8,298 nucleotides of DNA from Tiamatella sp964451715 (GCA_964451715.1 CAYVIZ010000043.1:1-8298), one strand, 5' to 3'. Shown: positions 1 to 6,187, numbered from the stretch's first letter. The notes: generated by a model from the letters alone, not told the origin. Program-made: numbers and translations.

Positions 1-302
1 CTGTGCACGGCCATGTTGTTCTACGCCTCGTGGAGGACTACGGTTTGCTGAGGAGGGCTGAGGGGGAGGCTTACAGGGATGCAGTTCTCCGCGTCGCTTC
101 TGCCTATGAGTCCCTCTTCTACTCGGCCTTCATAACTGGTGTGGAGCTGCGCTCCGCCCTGTCAACGGGCGGGGGAGACTATGTGGGTGCAGGGGTTCAC
201 GAGGGGCTCCTCCAAGCGCTGGCCGCCGCCCAGGCCAGGTGCCCCTTCCCTGATACCCCCGACACTGTAGCAGGTGAGGGGGGCTGCTATGGTGACCCGT
301 AG
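1..302 (+). CDS. C-terminal part of an unrecognised protein (5' end outside window)
   Basis: The frame is open from the window edge to a TAG at 300-302, giving about 99 residues. A GTG at position 3 could serve as a start, but nothing upstream is visible to test it, so a truncated longer gene is more likely. The visible part is probably largely helical, with an acidic/basic N-terminal stretch (LVEDYGLLRRAEGEAYRD) and then a hydrophobic, aromatic segment (YESLFYSAFITGVELRSAL). It ends in a Gly/Pro/Cys-rich tail. I do not recognise the family and assign no function. The next plus-strand gene begins about 8 bases after this stop, so the two are likely co-transcribed. Coding status rests only on the open frame and a plausible amino-acid composition. 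Confidence 0.45.
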   Translation, partial: VHGHVVLRLVEDYGLLRRAEGEAYRDAVLRVASAYESLFYSAFITGVELRSALSTGGGDYVGAGVHEGLLQALAAAQARCPFPDTPDTVAGEGGCYGDP

Positions 303-310
303 ATGCCTGC

Positions 311-1000
311 TTGTTCTCTAGGAGGGTGGTGTCGCCGGGTTTGGCTTGGAGTATGAGGCTGCGCGGCAGCTGCCTCTCCAGTGCTCGGAGGCTCGTGGGG
401 GACTTGGCGGGCGCTGGGAGGGTTGGGGTTGTACTCGTCTGGGGCAAGTCTTCGAGGCTGGGCCCTGTAGACGTTGAGAGGAGGTATAAGAAGATTGTCG
501 TCACCATCGACCCTGAGGCGGCTAGCCGGGGGTTCAGCCGCGAGGAGCTCTACAGGGTGCTGTTAGGGTATAGGGTGAGGCGTGTTGCATCGCTCCTCTC
601 CCTCCTGTTGACAGTAGTGGTACCCATCCTCGCGGGCGTAGCCTCCTCGCTCTCCTTCCTCGGCAGCGGGGGACTGGCCAGGTCCCTCGCCCCTGTATTC
701 CCTATGGCTCTCCTGGTCCTGGTTTACGGTGTTTTCCTCTGGTATCGGAGGAGGATAAACGGTTATAGGAGCATAATGGTGCTGGACTCCGTGGAGCCGG
801 TGTGTAGGGAGGCGGTGGACGCTCTAGGAGAGTTCCTCGCGGAGGTGTATAGGATGGCCCTCGAGGAGAAGGGTTCGGGCCCCTCACTGCTTGGGGGCAG
901 GCTCCGGGTCCGCAGGGAGAGGATAGATGTCGAGAACCCGTTCCCCCGTATACTGGAGCACCACCCGGCTCTCGCCGCCTTTCTGAGGAGCAGTGTTTAG
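311..1000 (+). CDS. Unrecognised protein with two membrane segments
   Basis: The frame runs from the first possible start, a TTG at 311 (229 residues), to a TAG at 998-1000; an in-frame TGA at 293 rules out anything earlier. The true start is uncertain. GTG codons at 326 and 329 and an ATG at 353 are alternatives, and the first 50 residues look poorly ordered. An AGGAGG lies at 320-325, but it is too close to the GTGs to serve them well. The body has a charged cytosolic-looking stretch (about 55-90), two hydrophobic segments (about 92-115 and 124-145) joined by a short Gly/Ser linker, then a basic RRR and a soluble C-terminal domain of about 80 residues. I recognise no family motif. Its stop overlaps that of the convergent FAD oxidoreductase. 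It probably shares a transcript with the partial gene upstream. Confidence 0.65.
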   Translation: MFSRRVVSPGLAWSMRLRGSCLSSARRLVGDLAGAGRVGVVLVWGKSSRLGPVDVERRYKKIVVTIDPEAASRGFSREELYRVLLGYRVRRVASLLSLLLTVVVPILAGVASSLSFLGSGGLARSLAPVFPMALLVLVYGVFLWYRRRINGYRSIMVLDSVEPVCREAVDALGEFLAEVYRMALEEKGSGPSLLGGRLRVRRERIDVENPFPRILEHHPALAAFLRSSV

Positions 1001-2175
1001 GGTGCCCATTGGCTGTCTGTGTCTTTGAATATGCATGTGTTCCTGTGGCCGCAGGTGGGGTTGTATAGCTCGTTGACCACTATAGCCCCGGGCTTGGGGT
1101 ACCTGTATAGCCTGTCGACGCTATATAATCCGGGTATAGGCTCGCCTAGGAGGAGGTGGTCTGCGAGTATGCTGGCTAGGCCGGGGGCCCTCATTACCCC
1201 GTAGCCGTCGAGGCCTCCTATAGCGTATATAGAGCGGGAGCCGGGTATTCTCCCCGTGTATGGGACTCCGTCCATCGATACGTCGCAGGGTGCGCTCCAG
1301 GTGCTGGCCAGCTCCGCCTCTCCTGCGCCGGGTATCCTGTGTGTGAGCTTCTCGGATACGTGGAGTGTTATGTTCATGTCCGGCTGGAGGCCCTCGGCGG
1401 GGTCTCTGAGGGGCTTGCATCCGTCGCCGGCTATTATCCTCTCGGGGGACTCGGGGACAATGTATATCCCGTCTGTGTAGCTGTATATGCTAACCTCCGG
1501 GTTGGGGGGCGAGTGTTTTATGCTGTGCGCCTGGCAGTGGTAGGCGAAGACCTTCCCCTCGAGCCCCGCCGCCACAGTGTTCCAGGGCCCCATGGCGAGG
1601 ACCGCGTAGTCGTATTCTTCTATGCCGGCTGTGCTGTGGACCTGCACCCCTTCTTCCTCCTTGACGCTGTGGACCCTGGTGTACTCCCTGAGCTCGACTC
1701 CCCCGGCCTCTAGCTCCTCCCTGAGGGCGGCCTGTAGTATGCCCGTGTCTACTATGTAGTCTGTGCTGGTCTCTATCCCCCTGAGGGTGTCCTCAACCCT
1801 GAGGCCGGGCAGCGCCTCCGCTATCTCACTGGGCCCGACTAGCCTGTGTTTGACGCCCCACTTCGTGAGCCTCGATGACATGAATCCTGCGCAGCCCGGC
1901 TCACTGGCCTCGTCGAAGAGGCTTACTCCTCTTACCCTCCTCATCAAATTGTATCCTTTGCTCTGGAGCCTCCTGTAGTATGCTAGCGTTGCACGGGTCA
2001 GCTTGACGTCGTGCTCCAGGTGGAGCTGTAGTGTGATTATGCCTGCCGCCATGCCTGACGCCCTGCTGAAGAGCTGGCCTTCCTCGTAGAGGCTTACATC
2101 CGCGCCATTTGACAGGAGGTGAGCCAGCACTGATCCTAGGACTCCTCCGCCCACGACAGCTATCCTGGGCTTCAA
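997..2175 (-). CDS. FAD-dependent oxidoreductase, DadA/glycine oxidase-like (DAO family)
   Basis: This is a 392-residue flavoprotein of the DAO superfamily, whose members oxidise secondary or primary amines of amino acids (D-amino acid dehydrogenase, glycine/sarcosine oxidase, dye-linked proline dehydrogenase). The substrate cannot be read from the sequence. The Rossmann dinucleotide-binding motif is at residues 5-15 (IAVVGGGVLGS), with an acidic ribose-binding position at E31/E32. A second FAD contact, SRASGMAAGI, follows at about 37-46. The AMGPW motif is near 194-198. The family's C-terminal flavin-binding block, GGLDGYGVMRAPGLA, is near 320-334, preceded by DGVPYTGRIPG. Length is normal for the family. 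The start is TTG at 2175, with GGAGGG at 2188-2183 seven bases upstream. It lies 20 bases downstream of the M50 protease on the same strand, so one transcript is likely. The Cys-containing tail (TCGHRNTC, about 374-381) is beyond the usual core. Confidence 0.92.
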   Translation of the reverse strand: MKPRIAVVGGGVLGSVLAHLLSNGADVSLYEEGQLFSRASGMAAGIITLQLHLEHDVKLTRATLAYYRRLQSKGYNLMRRVRGVSLFDEASEPGCAGFMSSRLTKWGVKHRLVGPSEIAEALPGLRVEDTLRGIETSTDYIVDTGILQAALREELEAGGVELREYTRVHSVKEEEGVQVHSTAGIEEYDYAVLAMGPWNTVAAGLEGKVFAYHCQAHSIKHSPPNPEVSIYSYTDGIYIVPESPERIIAGDGCKPLRDPAEGLQPDMNITLHVSEKLTHRIPGAGEAELASTWSAPCDVSMDGVPYTGRIPGSRSIYAIGGLDGYGVMRAPGLASILADHLLLGEPIPGLYSVDRLYRYPKPGAIVVNELYNPTCGHRNTCIFKDTDSQWAP

Positions 2176-2182
2176 CGCTAAA

Positions 2183-2188
2183 CCCTCC
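2183..2188 (-). promoter_or_regulatory. Shine-Dalgarno site that fixes the TTG start of the FAD oxidoreductase
   Basis: On the minus strand GGAGGG is followed by seven bases and then TTG AAG CCC. This spacing supports the TTG as the real start. The translated product then begins directly with the beta strand of the Rossmann fold, as expected for this family. Confidence 0.75.
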
Positions 2189-2195
2189 GACTGTG

Positions 2196-3281
2196 TTAGT
2201 GGGGTATGGTTATGAGTGAGAGGAAGAGGATCAGGGTTGCGGCCTGTATCACGTTGCTAGCATTCTTACCCCACCTGTACCTCTCTAGGAGGTCGTTGAC
2301 TAGTCTGCCCCCGTCTGTTATGTATAGGGGCGCCATGTTGACGAGGGCTAGGCTGAGGTTTATCCAGTACATGGTGTACGCTGTGAGGCTCCCCGTGCTG
2401 CAGAATATGCCGTCGAGGACGCCTATCCCTATGAGGCTCCTGTTACCCTTCTCGACCTTCCACACTGTAACGTTGAACACTTGGCCGCCCCGTTTTATGG
2501 TTAGCGTGAAGTTGACGCCCGCCGGTATTGTGGGGTATACCTTGGAGAACCCTCCCTCCCCGACGGGCACCCCGTTGACCGCGGTTATAATGTCCCCCGG
2601 CCTGAGCCCGGCCTTCTCGGCCGGCATGCCGTGGTCTACGCTGGTCACGCAGACCCCTGCGGGAGGGGGGACGAGGAGGTAGAGGGCGGCGAGCGCTATG
2701 AGGGCTATCGCCATGTTGGCAGCTGTGCCGGCGTTATATACGAAGGCCCTCGCCCTGAGGCTAGCCCTGCGGAGCTCCTCTTCGTCGGGCTCCACGAAGG
2801 CTGCGGGTATGAATGCGAGCAGCATTATGCCAGCGTTCTTGACGCGGATCCCGGACGCCCTCGCGGCGAACGCGTGGCTGAGCTCGTGGAAGAAGGCGCC
2901 CACGCCTACTGCTAGCGCTATATAGGCGAGGAGGGGCCCCTTCACGGTGACCCCGGGTATGAGGGGGATGAACCCCTCGACGCCGCCGGGCTTCGGGGGG
3001 CTTATGTATTTCGTGTAGAAGCCGTGTATGAGGAGGTAGTATATACCCGCCAGGCCGGCGGCTGCGGATGTGTGGGTGAAGATGGTGTAGGCCTTCGCTA
3101 TTATTGTATCTTTGTACCTGCCCCAGGACTCGAATCCGTAGGGTATGCGGAGCATGAAGAAGAAGGGGTAGAGTACTATCCTCCTCTCCCCCTCCCTCCG
3201 CCCCTTGTTTTTCCACCAGTATAGTAGCCCGGCTATGGTCCAAGCCGCGGCCAGCAGTACGGCTGCCTCCAGTATACTCAA
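2196..3281 (-). CDS. Site-2-protease-like intramembrane metalloprotease with PDZ domain (M50)
   Basis: A 361-residue polytopic membrane protein of peptidase family M50, which cleaves membrane-spanning substrates inside the bilayer. The zinc motif HELSH is at residues 132-136 within a hydrophobic segment (about 114-142). The third metal ligand lies in the NMAPLYITDGGR motif (315-326, Asp323), matching the family's N-P-DG pattern. A GTAAN motif is near 185-189. Between the catalytic halves lies a PDZ domain (about 207-280) with AEKAGLRPGDIITAVNG, as in RseP/S2P proteases. Other membrane segments are near 4-22, 63-86, 183-204, 296-318 and 343-359. The start is TTG at 3281 with only a weak GGGG about 9 bases upstream; the stop TAA is at 2198-2196. 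It is the first gene of a likely two-gene operon with the FAD oxidoreductase. Its substrate is unknown; a regulated-proteolysis or membrane quality-control role is inferred from the family. Confidence 0.94.
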   Translation of the reverse strand: MSILEAAVLLAAAWTIAGLLYWWKNKGRREGERRIVLYPFFFMLRIPYGFESWGRYKDTIIAKAYTIFTHTSAAAGLAGIYYLLIHGFYTKYISPPKPGGVEGFIPLIPGVTVKGPLLAYIALAVGVGAFFHELSHAFAARASGIRVKNAGIMLLAFIPAAFVEPDEEELRRASLRARAFVYNAGTAANMAIALIALAALYLLVPPPAGVCVTSVDHGMPAEKAGLRPGDIITAVNGVPVGEGGFSKVYPTIPAGVNFTLTIKRGGQVFNVTVWKVEKGNRSLIGIGVLDGIFCSTGSLTAYTMYWINLSLALVNMAPLYITDGGRLVNDLLERYRWGKNASNVIQAATLILFLSLITIPH

Positions 3282-3323
3282 ACCCGGTTACCCCGCTATG
3301 TTTCTAGTGGCGTCTCTGCCTCC

Positions 3324-3331
3324 AATATAAA
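3324..3331. promoter_or_regulatory. TATA element apparently shared by two divergent genes
   Basis: On the plus strand the sequence is AATATAAA, and on the minus strand it reads TTTATATT. Its centre lies about 45 bases from the GTG at 3373 and about 46 bases from the TTG at 3281. With the usual archaeal distance of about 25 bases from TATA centre to transcription start, both genes would get leaders of about 20 bases. No convincing purine-rich BRE is visible on either side. A weaker TATA-like stretch at about 3340-3345 lies too close to serve the plus-strand gene well. Confidence 0.6.
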
Positions 3332-3355
3332 GCCGACCCCTATACATTTGCTATC

Positions 3356-3365
3356 GGGGAGGGAG
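3356..3365 (+). promoter_or_regulatory. Shine-Dalgarno site for the DUF123 gene
   Basis: A purine run, GGGGAGGGAG, ends seven bases before the GTG at 3373. It decides for this start over the in-frame GTG at 3412. It would sit just downstream of the transcription start predicted from the TATA element at 3324-3331. Confidence 0.65.
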
Positions 3366-3372
3366 TGTAGCG

Positions 3373-3831
3373 GTGGAGTCAGGAGATGTTCTAGGGGGCG
3401 TCGGCGGGGGTGTGAAGGGCTTATACGTTCTGGTCTTAAGGGTGGAGGAGGGGGTTTATAGGATAGGCAGGCTGTACCATGGACGGCTGCCGGGAGGCTA
3501 CTACGTGTACGTGGGGAGCGCCTGGGGGCCGGGCGGGTTGAAGGCTAGGATATCGCGTCATCTTAGGAGGGATAAGAAGCCTAGATGGCATATAGACTGG
3601 CTTACAGTGTCTAGCAGGGTCAGAGTAGTTGATGTATACGTCCTGCCGGGCTATAGGGATGAAGGCCGGCTGGCCAGTATCCTCTCCGAGGCCGGGGAGT
3701 GCCCTGTGAGGGGCTTCGGCAGCAGCGACGACCCGGGGAACGAGTGTCATCTCTTCTATCTGGGTAGTAGCAAGGAGGTGTTTGAAGATCTTATCGGGTC
3801 TATGGAGTGGAGGATTATAAGACTGGGATAG
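3373..3831 (+). CDS. DUF123 / GIY-YIG-like nuclease domain protein
   Basis: A 152-residue stand-alone DUF123 protein; this family is related to the GIY-YIG nuclease fold and is sometimes found fused to endonuclease III. The GIY-equivalent GLY is at residues 16-18 and the YIG-equivalent YVYVG at 44-48. These are followed by the family signature GPGGLKARISRHLR (52-65), with Arg59 and His63 in the expected places, and by WHIDWL (72-77). A later GFGSSDD...CHLFYL block (114-130) matches the conserved C-terminal half. In my recollection the family often has Cys where this protein has the second Asp of SSDD. The start is GTG at 3373, preceded by GGGGAGGGAG (3356-3365) at good spacing; a GTG at 3412 would remove a Gly-rich 13-residue extension. 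Biochemical activity is not established for the family, so a nucleic-acid processing role is inference. Confidence 0.92.
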   Translation: MESGDVLGGVGGGVKGLYVLVLRVEEGVYRIGRLYHGRLPGGYYVYVGSAWGPGGLKARISRHLRRDKKPRWHIDWLTVSSRVRVVDVYVLPGYRDEGRLASILSEAGECPVRGFGSSDDPGNECHLFYLGSSKEVFEDLIGSMEWRIIRLG

Positions 3832-3906
3832 TATAGGCGGCCCTGGTATACGTGTTCTAGTTGAAACGCTTTTCTAGGACTAGGATTCGTTGCCTTGTTA
3901 TAAAGC

Positions 3907-3911
3907 TTTTT
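3907..3911 (+). terminator. Possible T-run terminator after the DUF123 gene
   Basis: A TTTTT run with a second TTTT at 3915-3918 lies about 75 bases past the stop at 3831, in an AT-rich patch of otherwise GC-rich DNA. Archaeal transcription commonly ends at such T-runs without a hairpin. The same patch contains candidate promoter elements for the next gene, so the two roles cannot be separated by eye. Confidence 0.35.
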
Positions 3912-3914
3912 GGG

Positions 3915-3922
3915 TTTTAATA
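3915..3922 (+). promoter_or_regulatory. Candidate TATA box for the coiled-coil nuclease gene
   Basis: TTTTAATA, in the AT-rich part of the 137-base gap between 3832 and 3968, would start transcription near 3945 and leave a leader of about 22 bases. That leader would contain the GGGGGG at 3957-3962 ahead of the GTG at 3969. Alternatives in the same gap are TTATAAAG (about 3898-3905) and CTTAATA (about 3931-3937). Apart from these elements I see nothing else in the gap. Confidence 0.4.
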
Positions 3923-3968
3923 CCAATTATCTTAATACCGGGGCCGGGTATTAGCTGGGGGGTTCTAG

Positions 3969-4712
3969 GTGGGCTACATGTTATCTAAAGAGGAGAAGGA
4001 GCGTTTTCTAAGGGCTATAGAGGAGGATCGAGAGTTCAGGTACGCTATGATGGGCCTTCTTGGTATGAAGGAGCTGCTGGAGAGGCAGCAGAGGCTGGAG
4101 GAGCGGTTCGCCAAATTAGAGGAGAAGTTCGCCAAGCTGGAGGAAAGGCAGCAAAAGCTAGAGGAGCGGTTTGCCAGGCTAGAGGAGAGGCAGCANNNNN
4201 NNNNNNNNNNNNNNNNNNNNNNNNNNNNNNNNNNNNNNNNNNNNNNNNNNNNNNNNNNNNNNNNNNNNNNNNNNNNNNNNNNNNNNNNNNNNNNNGCCAG
4301 GCTAGAGGAGGAGCAGAGGGAGACGAGGAGAATTCTCACAGTTATAGCTCATAGATTCGGTGTGATAAGCGAGGAGGCTTTCAGGCAGGGAATGAAGTTC
4401 GTCGTGGAGGATGCATTGGGTGCGGGTAGTGTTGAGAAATGGGTTTATAGGGACGATGAAGGAGTGGTTTACGGTTATCCCTCTATAGTAGAGGTGGATG
4501 TCCTTGTTAGGGACGGGACTCATATACTGGTTGAGGTGAAGTCGAGGGTTTCCAAGGGGGATGTATCCGAGCTTTATAGGATAGGCCTGCTCTATAAGAG
4601 GGTTACAGGCGTGGAGCCCAGGCTCCTTATAGTGGGTGGGTTCATAGATAGGGATGCATGGGATCTCGCAGGGAAGCTCGGCGTGGATTTGAAACCCATC
4701 ATGACGGAGTGA
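3969..4712 (+). CDS. Coiled-coil PD-(D/E)XK nuclease-like protein, DUF3782 type (interrupted by assembly gap)
   Basis: An N-terminal helical segment (SKEEKERFLRAIEEDREFRY), a long heptad-repeat coiled coil (from about residue 39 to the gap and resuming after it), and a C-terminal nuclease-like domain. The C-terminal domain carries EVDVLV (175-180, Asp177), then EVK (189-191), which is the D-x(n)-ExK signature of PD-(D/E)XK nucleases. An upstream helix with EEAFRQGMKFVVED can supply the first acidic residue. This architecture matches the DUF3782 proteins often present in several copies in crenarchaeal genomes; their function is unknown, so DNA cleavage is inferred from the fold. GTG 3969 follows GGGGGG at 3957-3962. 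ATG 3978 is an equally good start, preceded by GGTGGG, and would better match the charged N-termini I recall for relatives. The coiled-coil length is unknown because of the 100 Ns. No partner gene is evident. Confidence 0.88.
   Translation: MGYMLSKEEKERFLRAIEEDREFRYAMMGLLGMKELLERQQRLEERFAKLEEKFAKLEERQQKLEERFARLEERQXXXXXXXXXXXXXXXXXXXXXXXXXXXXXXXXXXARLEEEQRETRRILTVIAHRFGVISEEAFRQGMKFVVEDALGAGSVEKWVYRDDEGVVYGYPSIVEVDVLVRDGTHILVEVKSRVSKGDVSELYRIGLLYKRVTGVEPRLLIVGGFIDRDAWDLAGKLGVDLKPIMTE
4083..4317 (+). repeat. 21-base heptad-coding tandem repeat, broken by the gap
   Basis: Imperfect 21-base units each encode one heptad of the forms RQQRLEE, RFAKLEE, KFAKLEE, RQQKLEE and RFARLEE. Five full units and the start of a sixth precede the Ns, and the end of at least one more (ARLEE) follows them. 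The pattern alternates RQQ- and RFA-type heptads with strongly conserved LEE positions. The near-identity of units explains why the assembly failed here. Confidence 0.9.
4196..4295. other. Assembly gap of exactly 100 N
   Basis: The run is exactly 100 bases, a common placeholder for a gap of unknown size. It falls inside the 21-base repeats, so repeat collapse is the likely cause. Its true length cannot be read here. Confidence 0.98.
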
Positions 4713-4822
4713 GTTATCGGTATGGGCGGCACCTCTTCATGGACTGGCTTCACACTCGCCTGACTGGTTATATGTTGTTTGATGCCTGCCCAGTATGTCT
4801 TACTTGTGGTTTACTTCTATAA

Positions 4823-4834
4823 CATATATAATTA
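4823..4834 (+). promoter_or_regulatory. panB: Strong TATA box of the panB operon
   Basis: An AT-only core, ATATATAATT, is centred near 4828. The ATG at 4852 is about 25 bases downstream, which is the usual distance to the transcription start. This predicts a leaderless or nearly leaderless panB message. The rest of the 139 bases between 4713 and 4851 shows no RNA gene or repeat that I can support. Confidence 0.75.
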
Positions 4835-4851
4835 CCTGTGAATCCTCTATT

Positions 4852-5682
4852 ATGCCACAGGGAGGGGTGCACATCCAGGTGGGAAGCGGCAAGAAGACGA
4901 CTGTGAGGAGTCTTGTGAAGATGAAGGGGGAGAAGAAGATAGTCATGGTCACGGCCTACGACTACCCGAGCGCCCGGGCCGTGGATGAGGCTGGCGTTGA
5001 TAGTATACTGGTGGGCGACAGCCTCGCCATGGTGGTTCACGGTATGAGAGACACGCATAATGTGCCCATAGAATTGATGGCCTACCACGTGGCTGCAGTG
5101 GCTAGGGCCGAGCCCCGCGCCCTGGTAGTGGGTGACATGCCGTTCATGAGCTACGAGGCGAGCATCCGGGATGCAGTGTTGAACGCGGGCAAACTAGTCT
5201 CCGCGGGGGCGGACTCCGTCAAGATAGAGGGCGGTGAGGAGTACAGTGACGTGGTTAGGGCACTTGTGAGGAGCGGTATACCTGTGATGGGGCATATAGG
5301 CCTCACACCGCAGAGGTACCTCGTCCTAGGCGGCTACAGGAGGATGGGGAGGAAACCCCTGGAGGCGGAGCAGATAATCCACGACGCCGAGGCATTGGTC
5401 GAGGCCGGGGTGTTCGCTATCGTCATAGAGCACACGAGCGCGGAGGTTGCTAGGAAGGTGACGGAGAAGGTTCCCGTGCCTACTATATGCATAGGAGCAG
5501 GCCCCTACTGCGACGGGCAGGTCCTAGTGCTCCACGACCTGCTGGGCTATACCCCCTTCCAGCCTCCCCCCTTCTCCAAGCAGTACGCCAACCTTTACAG
5601 CCTTGTTAGGGAGGCGGTGGAGAGGTACGCGGAGGAGGTTAGGAGGGGCGTGTTCCCCTCGGAGGAGCACTACTTCACGTGA
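4852..5682 (+). CDS. panB: 3-methyl-2-oxobutanoate hydroxymethyltransferase (ketopantoate hydroxymethyltransferase)
   Basis: PanB transfers a hydroxymethyl group from 5,10-methylene-tetrahydrofolate (in archaea probably a related pterin) to 2-oxoisovalerate, giving ketopantoate for coenzyme A synthesis in the cytosol. From the ATG at 4852 it has 276 residues, normal for this TIM-barrel family. Visible signatures are KIVMVTAYDYPSA near the N-terminus, the metal-binding VGDS (Asp56) and GDMPF (Asp95), and KIEGG (Lys124, Glu126). The catalytic glutamate region IEHTS (Glu193) and the IGAG..CDGQVLV block follow. All key positions are intact. The frame stays open upstream to a possible start at 4795, but that would add 19 residues encoded across the TATA box. 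GTG at 4867 or 4879 are weaker alternatives. The next gene follows after nine bases, so the two are probably co-transcribed. Confidence 0.97.
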   Translation: MPQGGVHIQVGSGKKTTVRSLVKMKGEKKIVMVTAYDYPSARAVDEAGVDSILVGDSLAMVVHGMRDTHNVPIELMAYHVAAVARAEPRALVVGDMPFMSYEASIRDAVLNAGKLVSAGADSVKIEGGEEYSDVVRALVRSGIPVMGHIGLTPQRYLVLGGYRRMGRKPLEAEQIIHDAEALVEAGVFAIVIEHTSAEVARKVTEKVPVPTICIGAGPYCDGQVLVLHDLLGYTPFQPPPFSKQYANLYSLVREAVERYAEEVRRGVFPSEEHYFT

Positions 5683-5691
5683 GGTAAACCC

Positions 5692-6177
5692 ATGTTGCGT
5701 GTTGAGCGGAGGCTCCTAGCCTTCTTCGTCTTCCTAGCCCTGGTGCCCGTGGCGGGCTACTATATAGTCTCATCCAAGGTGGTCGACGCGAAGGACGCTG
5801 CTGTCGGCGGAGCATTATGCTATACGGGGAACTCTACTCTCGTGCTCAATGTGAGCTTGACCGTTGACAACCCGTCCCTCATACCATACAGGGTTAAAGT
5901 GGAGCCTGTGCGCGCGTCGCTGGAGGGCCTCAACGCCTCCGCTAGCGGTGTGAGAGTCCTAGACGGCTACGCTGATGGTAGGAGTGCTACCCGCGTCCAC
6001 ATGGTCGTCCGCCTAGACTATAGTGGGGACTGCAGGGGCGTAGGCTATAAGTGGATCTCCGGTAATATGACGCTGAGGATAGTATTGGAGCCTGCTGTGC
6101 CCCCGGTGGACGTGTTCTCGAGGAAGGTTGTTATGTATGTTCCCGTGGGGACGTATGCGCGTATAGCATCCGGGTGA
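5692..6177 (+). CDS. Membrane-anchored extracytoplasmic protein, possibly LEA14-like
   Basis: A 161-residue protein with a basic N-terminus (MLRVERR) and one hydrophobic segment (about residues 8-27), either an uncleaved anchor or a signal peptide, placing the rest outside the cell. The remainder is rich in beta-strand-like alternation. A stretch near 49-75 (LVLNVSLTVDNPSLIPYRV) resembles the conserved region of LEA14/WHy-type domains, in which an NP turn follows a strand of alternating hydrophobics; this resemblance is suggestive only. Several N-x-S/T sequons (NST, NVS, NAS, NMT) could be N-glycosylated in an archaeon. Two cysteines (in ALCYTGN and GDCRGV) could form a disulfide. The ATG at 5692 is preceded by GAGGT six bases away, overlapping the end of panB. 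Its link to CoA synthesis, if any, is not apparent. Confidence 0.8.
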   Translation: MLRVERRLLAFFVFLALVPVAGYYIVSSKVVDAKDAAVGGALCYTGNSTLVLNVSLTVDNPSLIPYRVKVEPVRASLEGLNASASGVRVLDGYADGRSATRVHMVVRLDYSGDCRGVGYKWISGNMTLRIVLEPAVPPVDVFSRKVVMYVPVGTYARIASG

Positions 6178-6187
6178 GCGGCTTCTT

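Noticed and set aside
130..507. Minus-strand open frame of 125 codons
   Set aside because: It lies across two plus-strand genes, and its product is low-complexity (Pro/Thr/Ser/Arg-rich) with no domain-like pattern.
1..1000. The two first plus-strand frames as one gene broken by a frameshift
   Set aside because: Each frame has its own stop, and neither protein family is recognised, so there is no homology to support joining them.
1339..1713. Plus-strand open frame of 124 codons
   Set aside because: It is fully antisense to the well-supported FAD oxidoreductase and is explained by GC-rich codon structure.
2206..2682. Plus-strand open frame of 158 codons
   Set aside because: It is antisense to the PDZ-containing M50 protease, which has all catalytic motifs.
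2761..3243. Minus-strand open frame of 160 codons in another frame of the M50 gene
   Set aside because: The product is an Arg/His/Pro-rich out-of-frame shadow of the protease.
3832..3968. Possible tRNA or small RNA in the 137-base gap (a GGATTCG resembles part of a T-arm)
   Set aside because: No acceptor, D or anticodon stems can be assembled on either strand; the gap is explained by a T-run and promoter elements.
4083..4317. Tandem repeats flanking Ns as a possible CRISPR array
   Set aside because: Units are 21 bases, contiguous, without spacers, and encode in-frame heptads of a coiled coil.
4768..5088. Minus-strand open frame over the panB promoter and 5' end
   Set aside because: It runs antisense to conserved PanB motifs and through the TATA box; no independent support.
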